64,000 nucleotides of DNA. Source: Nocardia uniformis NBRC 13702. Its GTDB lineage: Bacteria > Actinomycetota > Actinomycetes > Mycobacteriales > Mycobacteriaceae. The DNA is taken from positions 1 to 64,000 of the forward strand of contig NZ_BDCE01000080.1 in the NCBI RefSeq assembly GCF_001613345.1, in the 5' to 3' direction. Positions 15,842-64,000 of this stretch are shown piece by piece (positions within the stretch are counted from its first letter, which is position 1; every line of letters begins with the position of its first letter). The notes below the pieces were generated by a model. That model was not told the DNA's origin, did no database searches, and saw nothing but the letters and a program-made list of their open reading frames with translations. The translations under genes and the position numbers were made by a program.

Positions 15842-16897
15842 TCAGAACTGGATCTTCAGGTGATCGGTCACCGGTCGTGCCTGGCAGCCGAGGATATACC
15901 CGTTGGCAATGTCCTCCGGGTCGAGGATTTCGGCGTTCTCCATTTCCACGGTGCCCTCGAGTACGGTGCAGGCGCACGAGCCGCACTCGCCCTCGAGGCA
16001 GGAGTAGGGCACGTCGAGCCCCTTGGAAAGCATGATGTCGACCAGGGTCTGGCTGCGCGGCCAGTTCATGGCGTGGGTTTCGCCATCGAGTTCGACCTCG
16101 ACACTGGCGGCGTCGGCGGCTTCCTCGGCGCTGATCTCGGCGGGTGCGACATCGGCGAACGGGTCGCCGGACAGTGAGTTGAACACCTCGGCGTGCGTGC
16201 GATTGCGCGGCACCCCGAGCTGGGCGAGCGCATCGTGCACCCGGTCCATGAACGGCTTCGGTCCGCACATGAAGGCCTGGAAATCGGTGTAGGGCCGGGT
16301 GAGGGTGGCCAGCGCGTCAGCGGTGGGCAGGCCCTGGAGGTGCTCGAGCCAGTGGATCACCGCGAGCCGTTGCGGATGCTTGTCGGCGAGCTCGCGAAGC
16401 TCGTCCGAGAAGATCACATTATTGTGATCGCGATTGGCGTACACCAGCACGACTCGTGAATTCCCGCGCGCCAGAGCCGATTTCAGAATCGACATGACCG
16501 GGGTGATGCCGGATCCGGCCGCGAACAGCAGTAGATCCGCATCGAGATCCTTGGGCGTGAAAACTCCTGAGGGCGGCAGCACTTCGATGGTGCTGCCCGC
16601 GGTCACGTTGTCGCACACCCAGTTCGACGCGTAACCGTCGACGGTGCGCTTGACCGTCACCTTGGGTGCGTCGTCGGTGTAGGGCGAGCTGGCCAGCGAA
16701 TAGCAGCGCGCCACCGAGCCGGTGAGGTCGCTGGGAATCCGCAGGGTCAGGAATTGGCCCGGCTGGTAGGTGAAACGTTCACGCAGTTCGGCGGGAACGT
16801 CGAATACCAGCGAGCACGCATCGGCCGTCTCGTTGATAACCGCGGAGACCCGCAGCACGGCCGATCGCGAGCTGTGCGGTACGTCGACGGTGGTCAT
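15842..16897 (-). CDS. kshB: 3-ketosteroid-9-alpha-monooxygenase reductase (KshB-like ferredoxin reductase)
   Basis: 351 residues. This is the reductase partner of the Rieske oxygenase KshA, which opens steroid ring B by 9-alpha-hydroxylation. Domain order is FAD-binding (PGQFLTLRIP, RCYSLASSPY), NAD-binding (FAAGSGITPVMSIL, then MCGPKPFMD) and a C-terminal plant-type [2Fe-2S] domain with Cys300, Cys305, Cys308 and Cys338 (CLEGECGSC...CQARP). The order and text closely follow mycobacterial KshB. A perfect KstR-type operator lies 32-53 nt upstream of its start, supporting cholesterol-responsive control. The upstream TetR gene is on the same strand, but the operator between them implies a separate promoter. 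A ring-hydroxylating partner is not in the window, so other electron acceptors are possible. Confidence 0.88.
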   Translation of the reverse strand: MTTVDVPHSSRSAVLRVSAVINETADACSLVFDVPAELRERFTYQPGQFLTLRIPSDLTGSVARCYSLASSPYTDDAPKVTVKRTVDGYASNWVCDNVTAGSTIEVLPPSGVFTPKDLDADLLLFAAGSGITPVMSILKSALARGNSRVVLVYANRDHNNVIFSDELRELADKHPQRLAVIHWLEHLQGLPTADALATLTRPYTDFQAFMCGPKPFMDRVHDALAQLGVPRNRTHAEVFNSLSGDPFADVAPAEISAEEAADAASVEVELDGETHAMNWPRSQTLVDIMLSKGLDVPYSCLEGECGSCACTVLEGTVEMENAEILDPEDIANGYILGCQARPVTDHLKIQF

Positions 16898-16928
16898 AGT
16901 GTCCTCTCGAACCCGGCGCTATATGGCC

Positions 16929-16950
16929 AAACTAGAACGTGTTCTAGTTT
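16929..16950 (-). promoter_or_regulatory. KstR-type operator upstream of kshB
   Basis: The 22-bp site has perfect 10-bp inverted arms (AAACTAGAAC / GTTCTAGTTT) around GT. Its core TAGAACGTGTTCTA (16933-16946) fits the published KstR consensus TnnAACnnGTTnnA for the sterol-catabolism repressor of mycobacteria and rhodococci. It lies in the 52-nt gap between the TetR gene stop (which it touches) and the kshB start. Confidence 0.85.
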
Positions 16951-17588
16951 CATAGTACGTGGCTGTCCCGCTGCCGGACAAGCTGAGCTTCCAGACCGGC
17001 GATCAACACGTCCACGCCGAAGTCGAAGGAGTACTTCCCCCGCAGGTCCGACAGATGCTTGGTGGCCCGCTCCACGGCTTCGGGCAATGCCCGGTCGAGT
17101 AGGGCGTTGCGGTCACGCGGATTCACCCGACTGCGGCCGAAGAGGTAGGTGTGGATGGTCGCGTACGCGGCGAGCACATTGCGCTCGTTGAATCCGGCCT
17201 CGAACAGGATCTCCATCAGCGCGGCAATGAGGTCGAGCTGTTTGCCCAGCATCTGCTCGATGAGTACATCGCCGAGTCCCGGGTGTTTGCGGAGTTTTTC
17301 GTCGATCTGGTCGATGAGATCGCGCAGCCGCTGTTGCCAAGGCCCGGATTCCGGCGGGGGCTTGCGGACACCGGTGAGCGCGGCGGTGGCGACGAGGTCG
17401 AGTAGCTCACGCTTATCGGCCACGTAGTAGTACGGCGCCATCGGGGAAACACCGAGTTCGCGGGACAGTCGGCGCATGGAGAGCTTCTCCACACCGTCCT
17501 GGCGGACCACCCGCAGGGCGGCCTCGACGATCTCGGATTCCGACAGTGTGTTCCCGCCCCCGCTCGACTGCATGCGCCCGATTCCCAT
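16950..17588 (-). CDS. TetR family transcriptional regulator
   Basis: 212 residues. The HTH is at about residues 16-62: IVEAALRVVRQDGVEKLSMRRLSRELGVSPMAPYYYVADKRELL, with the YYYV..K ending typical of TetR proteins. The C-terminal domain (LRKHPGLGDVLIEQMLG, FEAGFNERNVLAAYATIHTYLFGRSR) looks like the TetR_C group that binds small hydrophobic ligands. It does not resemble KstR itself. It lies upstream of kshB on the same strand and is divergent from mftF with a 192-nt gap. Its targets are unknown; kshB, mftF or itself are the candidates by position. Confidence 0.85.
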   Translation of the reverse strand: MGIGRMQSSGGGNTLSESEIVEAALRVVRQDGVEKLSMRRLSRELGVSPMAPYYYVADKRELLDLVATAALTGVRKPPPESGPWQQRLRDLIDQIDEKLRKHPGLGDVLIEQMLGKQLDLIAALMEILFEAGFNERNVLAAYATIHTYLFGRSRVNPRDRNALLDRALPEAVERATKHLSDLRGKYSFDFGVDVLIAGLEAQLVRQRDSHVL

Positions 17589-17780
17589 TCCACCTCGACC
17601 ATTGCGGGAGCGGCTCGACCGTCCCTGGCTGTTCAGCTGCTGTTTTCCATCCGCAGTCTAGAGCGCCGGGTGCGGTGGTGGTCCCGGCACGTTCGGGTCC
17701 GCCCGCGAGTCTGTAAGGCGGCGCGTCGCGCGGCGCGCCGATCATGGTTGCTGGCTGTGTGCTGACCTAGCATTTCAGGT

Positions 17781-19181
17781 ATGCGCCATGATCGCCTTCC
17801 CGATGGTTTCGGGGTGCGAATCGATCCCAGGGTGCGCACTTACTCCGGTGGACGTTTCCTGGTGGGTGGCTCGCCGACTGGGTTGCTACGGCTCGCGCCG
17901 GAGGCTGCGGCCAGGATCGGTGACGGCTACCTCGAGGTGACCGATCAGCTCTCGGCTCGGGTAGCCAGACGGCTACTCGACTCCGGAGTGGCCAATCCGC
18001 GCCCGCGGCTGCTGCCGTCATTGAAGGACGTCACGGTCGTCGTGCCGCTGCACAATGACGCCGCCGGATTGGAGCGACTGCTGTCGGCGTTGCGCGGGCA
18101 CACCGTCATCGTGGTGGATGACGGGTCGGACCGTCCGGTACGAATACCCGGCGCGACGGGCACCCGGCGCCGGGTGACGGTACTGCGCACCGATCGCCGA
18201 CGCGGTGCGGCGGCCGCCCGAAATCTAGGATTGCGAGCAGCTACAACGGAATTCGTAGCCTTCCTGGACTCCGATGTGGTGCCGCGCAGTGGCTGGCTGG
18301 AGGTGATGCTGGGTCATTTCAGCGATCCGAAGGTGGCATTGGTCGCCCCTCGGCTGTTGGCCATGGATCCGGATTCGACGGTCCTGGCCCGCTACGAATA
18401 CACCCGCGCGTCGCTCGACCGGGGCCGCCGGGAGTCGGCGGTGCGCTCACGCGGCGCGGTACCGCACGTGCCGAGTACCGCGCTGCTGGTGCGCCGCCAG
18501 GCGCTGCTGAGCGAGAACGGTTTCGACGAGACCATGAGCGCCGGTGCCGATACCGACCTGTGCTGGCGGTTGGAGCGGGCGAATTGGCGACTACGTTACG
18601 AGCCCGCCGCCCGGGTCGCCCACGAGTGCCCCGTTTCGCTACGAAAGTGGTTCGCGCACAAGGTGACCGAGGGTGCTGCCGTGGCGCCACTGGGGCAGCG
18701 GCACCCAGGTATGACGGCCCCGCTGTCGCTACCCCTGTGGTCCGCGGCGGCCGCGGTGCTCCTCGCCACCCTGACCCGCAGTGGTCTGTTCTGCGGTGTA
18801 CTCACCCTGCTGGCCACCCTGGCCCGACTACGGCGCGTCTTCGCCGAACTCGACAATCCCACCCGGGTATCGGCCATCTATATGGCCCGCGGTTTCTCCG
18901 GCGGACTGTGGCGACTCGCGTCCTCGCTGTGCCGCCACTACTGGCCCGTCACCCTGCTCGGCCTGATCCTGTCGCGGCGCATCCGGCGCATTGCCCTGAC
19001 CATGGCGGTCGCCGACGGTCTGGCGGACTGGTTCACCCATCGCGAACCCGGCGGCCTCGACCCCGCCCGCTATCTGGTGTGCAAACGCCTCGACGATGTC
19101 GCCTACGGCACCGGCCTGTGGTGGGGCGCGGCCCGGGCCCGCAATACGGTCGCGCTCCGTCCGTCATTGCCGCCCAACTGA
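17781..19181 (+). CDS. mftF: MftF-like mycofactocin glycosyltransferase (GT2 family)
   Basis: 466 residues. It is a GT2 (GT-A fold) enzyme: VVVPLHNDAAGLERLL and VIVVDDGSD for the nucleotide sugar, FLDSDVVPRSGWLEVML with the DxD-like motif, GFDETMSAGADTDLCWRLE with the ED-type catalytic acid, and hydrophobic C-terminal segments (about 310-350 and 385-405). The N-terminal half begins RLPDGFGVRIDPRVR then LLGGSPT-like GGSPTGLLRLAP, the signature I associate with mycobacterial MftF, which adds the oligoglucose chain to premycofactocin. Length matches (about 470). No mftA precursor (conserved GMCGVY end), mftB, mftC, mftD or mftE gene lies nearby, so it is an orphan in this window. Start ATG 17781. 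Confidence 0.8.
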   Translation: MRHDRLPDGFGVRIDPRVRTYSGGRFLVGGSPTGLLRLAPEAAARIGDGYLEVTDQLSARVARRLLDSGVANPRPRLLPSLKDVTVVVPLHNDAAGLERLLSALRGHTVIVVDDGSDRPVRIPGATGTRRRVTVLRTDRRRGAAAARNLGLRAATTEFVAFLDSDVVPRSGWLEVMLGHFSDPKVALVAPRLLAMDPDSTVLARYEYTRASLDRGRRESAVRSRGAVPHVPSTALLVRRQALLSENGFDETMSAGADTDLCWRLERANWRLRYEPAARVAHECPVSLRKWFAHKVTEGAAVAPLGQRHPGMTAPLSLPLWSAAAAVLLATLTRSGLFCGVLTLLATLARLRRVFAELDNPTRVSAIYMARGFSGGLWRLASSLCRHYWPVTLLGLILSRRIRRIALTMAVADGLADWFTHREPGGLDPARYLVCKRLDDVAYGTGLWWGAARARNTVALRPSLPPN

Positions 19182-19480
19182 GTCGGCGTCCTGCCCGCAA
19201 CCTCCCTTTACGCCCTCGACCGCCGCGAACCTCTCCCGCTGGACTCCCTGCTTCCGAACAGCCTTGCCGCCGACACCGGCCACGGGGTGATGCCGAGCGC
19301 TGGCACGGGCGGCGCGCAGGATGACGAGTGGGGCGTCGGCGCGCGGGGTAAACAAGCGAAATAGACACAGCTCACATTTCAGGCAGTGGTTGTCGCAGTG
19401 TGACCTGCGGGACAAAGAATCGGCTTAGGGGTTCCGGCAGCACCTTCGTCGGTACAGTTTGTTCCCGAAGGGAAAGGCAA
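19182..19480. other. Intergenic region between mftF and the GAF regulator (299 nt)
   Basis: No gene is supported. A bulged inverted repeat (TTGTCGCAG at 19390-19398 against CTGCGGGACAA at 19405-19415) lies about 65 nt before the next start and could be an operator. The regulator's ribosome-binding site GGGAAAGG precedes its ATG. Confidence 0.5.
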
Positions 19481-20848
19481 ATGGTCAGCAATCTCGCAGG
19501 TGGGAGCCCTAACCAGCATGGTTCCGAATCGGGCTCGCAGCTCGGTGCGCTGGAGGCGTATGCCGCACAGGCCCACGGATACCTCAGTGTAGGAACCGAA
19601 CAGCTGGGTCAGCTGGCGGGTTTGTTGCGCCCGGCGGTGCTGGAATCGTGGCTGCGCAGTCTGCGCGGCGGCGTCGATCCCATGGACGACGGTGACGGTC
19701 GCGGCCTGAGAGGCCCTGACCTGCAACGCTATCGGGACAACCATTCGATAGCCGCCGTAATGCCGCTCGTCGACAAACTGCTCCTGCGCGACGCCACCAG
19801 CACCGGACTCATTGTGGTGGTGGCCGACCAGTTCGGCCGGGTGCTCTCGGTACACGGCAATCCGGATCGCGTGGCCGCCGCCTCGGACGCCGGATTGCGT
19901 GAGGGCAATGACCTTTCCGAACGGCGGGTCGGCACCAATGCGGTCGGCCTGGTGGTGCGCACCGGCCGTGCGGCCTGGATCCACGGCCCGGAACACTTTC
20001 TGCACCGCATGCACCAGATCACGGGAGCCGCCGCACCCGTTCATGATCCGGACGGCCGACTGGTCGGCGTACTCATGATCGCGGGTGGGGTGCGGGTGGC
20101 GCGGCCGGAGATTCTCGCACTGGTCAAGGCGGCGGCCACCGCCGCGGAGATGGATCTGCTGCTGGCCGCGGTGCGATCCGGGCAGGACCGCTCGGCTCGG
20201 CGGATCGGCGGTGGTGCGGACGCGCCCATGCCCGAGCGCCTCGGTCTGGAGGTCATCGGTCTCGGCCAACCGCAGCTGACCGTGGCGGGGGAGCGAGTTC
20301 CGTTGTCGCAGCGGCATGCCGAGATCCTGTTGCTGCTCGCCGAGCACGCCGAGGGGCTCAGCGCCGACCATATGGCGCTACTGCTCGACGACGCCGATTT
20401 GGACAATGCCACGATTCGCGCGGCGGTCTCACGGCTGCGGTCGGTGGTGGGGTCCAAGGTTTTCGGCTCGCGGCCCTATCGCCTACTGGTTCCCATCGCC
20501 ACGGATGTGGACGCGTTGCGCGCATCCCTGGATTCCGGTGATGTGGAGACCGCTGTGCGGCTCTATTCCGGCCCGGTTCTGCCCCGTTCGACCGCTCCCG
20601 GAGTTATAGACATTCGCGATGAATTGCGCGTCCGACTGCGTACTGCTGTGCTGCGTTCCAGTGAGGCAACGGTGCTGAGTCGATGGACCGCGGGTGCGGA
20701 AGGTCGCGACGACGCTGCGGCGTGGGCCGCGTATCGCGCCACGGTCGATCGGGAATCTCCGCTATATGCGCAGATAGAAGCCAAAATTCGCGTTCTCGAT
20801 CGGCGCCTCGGTGCCGATGCAACGCAGATGCAACGTTTCGGCTCCTAG
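19481..20848 (+). CDS. GAF-domain transcriptional regulator with C-terminal winged-helix domain
   Basis: 455 residues from the ATG at 19481, which has GGGAAAGG about 6 nt upstream; the longer frame from 19400 lacks such a site. Residues about 45-220 are an AcoR-type N-terminal sensor with a GAF domain: a signal-input helix, then LIVVVADQFGRVLSVHGN, the conserved RRVGTNAVGLVVRTGRAAWIHGPEHF and HDPDGRLVGVLMIAGG. Unlike AcoR there is no AAA+ sigma-54 module. Instead a winged-helix-like region follows (about 265-350: GERVPLSQRHAEILLLLAEHAEGLSADHMALLL, then IRAAVSRLRSVVG). It is the last gene before the NRPS operon and on the same strand; a 552-nt gap separates them, so control of the NRPS genes is possible but unproven. 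Confidence 0.8.
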   Translation: MVSNLAGGSPNQHGSESGSQLGALEAYAAQAHGYLSVGTEQLGQLAGLLRPAVLESWLRSLRGGVDPMDDGDGRGLRGPDLQRYRDNHSIAAVMPLVDKLLLRDATSTGLIVVVADQFGRVLSVHGNPDRVAAASDAGLREGNDLSERRVGTNAVGLVVRTGRAAWIHGPEHFLHRMHQITGAAAPVHDPDGRLVGVLMIAGGVRVARPEILALVKAAATAAEMDLLLAAVRSGQDRSARRIGGGADAPMPERLGLEVIGLGQPQLTVAGERVPLSQRHAEILLLLAEHAEGLSADHMALLLDDADLDNATIRAAVSRLRSVVGSKVFGSRPYRLLVPIATDVDALRASLDSGDVETAVRLYSGPVLPRSTAPGVIDIRDELRVRLRTAVLRSSEATVLSRWTAGAEGRDDAAAWAAYRATVDRESPLYAQIEAKIRVLDRRLGADATQMQRFGS

Positions 20849-21400
20849 TCTCCAGATTCGAAAGTGCAGTCAGTCACATCTGACGGCTAATTGTGGCGGT
20901 TCCCACATTCGCAGTGGCTGCCACGGTCTCGCGGCGCCCAACTAGACGCTCGTCCAACTTTTTTTCAGGAAAAAGTTCCGTTTTATTCTTTTAGCGCTTA
21001 GTCTTCGCAATGCATGGACCGCATCCATGTGACCCAGGTGATAGTGCGGCCGTTTTTTGGACAGTGTCCAGACGACACCGCGTGAAGTTGGAGGAAGAGC
21101 TAGAGCAGTAGATCCAGATGCGGGAAGCGCCCGGGCCGAGTCTTGAAGGGCAACAACACGAATTCGGTCCGCCACCGCACCCGCTACCCGGCCGAGATCT
21201 GAGGGCAGGAGATCGGAGGCCACGGCCGGGGCGTCCGCAGAGTCGATTTCGAGCGTGGACACCTTTGCACGGTGTCGCGCATTCGTCGCATTCCCATGGT
21301 GGTTTCGCGGCTCGGCACCGCTCCACGGTGCTGGAGCCCTATTTGTGCTGCCTGAAAAACGTTCGGCCGCTTGTCTATTCGTCATATCGAGGAGGCTCTG
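20849..21400. promoter_or_regulatory. Upstream region of the NRPS operon (552 nt)
   Basis: No credible gene is present. The segment 20940-21000 is markedly AT-rich for this genome (runs of T, TTTTATTCTTTTAGCG) and holds a long inverted repeat, so it is the likely regulatory zone. The end carries GAGGAGG, 5 nt before the GTG at 21401, which fixes the NRPS1 start. Confidence 0.6.
20956..20977. promoter_or_regulatory. AT-rich inverted repeat upstream of NRPS operon
   Basis: AACTTTTT (20956-20963) and AAAAAGTT (20970-20977) are perfect 8-bp arms around TTCAGG. It lies 107 nt after the regulator stop and 424 nt before NRPS1. It could be a protein-binding site or a weak terminator of the GAF regulator gene. 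Confidence 0.5.

Positions 21401-64000
<42,600 letters not shown>

Noticed and set aside
16950..17588. Assigning this TetR protein as KstR or MftR
   Set aside because: Its sequence does not resemble the KstR text I know, and position next to mftF alone is not enough to call MftR.
17589..17780. mftA-like precursor peptide between the TetR gene and mftF
   Set aside because: No short reading frame ending in the conserved GMCGVY-type sequence is present on either strand of this gap.

Overview
The window is high-GC chromosomal DNA of an actinomycete of the Nocardia/Rhodococcus/Mycobacterium group, most likely Nocardia. The reasons are the rpsL-rpsG-fusA-tuf block, tandem DUF3558 lipoproteins, a KshB-type reductase with a KstR-like operator, an MftF-type glycosyltransferase, and very large collinear NRPS genes with heavy third-position G/C. 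Species assignment is inference, since no database search was possible.

Layout. Positions 1-4.5 kb hold a 5'-truncated 2-oxoglutarate/Fe(II) oxygenase with a GntR/FCD regulator, an Lrp-type regulator divergent from 4-hydroxyphenylpyruvate dioxygenase, and two DUF3558 lipoproteins. Positions 4.5-9.4 kb are the str operon (rpsL, rpsG, fusA, tuf), closed by a strong terminator. Positions 9.4-20.9 kb are mixed housekeeping and accessory genes: a glutamate-racemase-like protein, a FAD ferredoxin reductase whose 3' end is tandemly repeated, an SPW membrane protein coupled to a TetR regulator, a low-complexity protein, an AlkD-like glycosylase, a secreted lytic transglycosylase, kshB with its operator, another TetR regulator, an orphan mftF and a GAF-domain regulator. 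The order str operon / ferredoxin reductase / TetR / mftF recalls the Mycobacterium tuberculosis locus, but mftA-mftE are not here.

From 21.4 kb to the right edge (42.6 kb) the window is two overlapping NRPS genes read rightward. NRPS1 (6035 residues) is C-A-T x5 followed by a lone C domain. NRPS2 (more than 8164 residues, still open at the edge) starts directly with an A domain and contains at least eight A domains. Module 6 is therefore split between two proteins. At the junction both proteins carry a degenerate copy of the N-terminal part of an adenylation domain, a good candidate for a docking pair. Specificity codes read by eye give confident Thr, Thr, Ser, Ser, Ser and a Ser-like first module; two unusual codes each occur twice. 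The assembly line would make a Ser/Thr-rich peptide of at least 13 residues, probably N-acylated or N-arylated because the first C domain has no carrier upstream. No epimerisation, methylation or thioesterase domain is visible.

The most unusual structure is a 92-bp palindromic element (two inverted 33-bp REP-like arms around a 26-nt variable loop). It sits in frame inside the NRPS coding sequence twice, 38.7 kb apart, plus a decayed half copy. All three are read in the same frame and lie in surface-loop positions of C or A domains. One copy is joined to an in-frame 18-bp Ser/Pro/Glu minisatellite. This resembles coding-sequence-tolerated REPIN or palindromic mobile repeats and looks like a mechanism that adds loops to megasynthetases.
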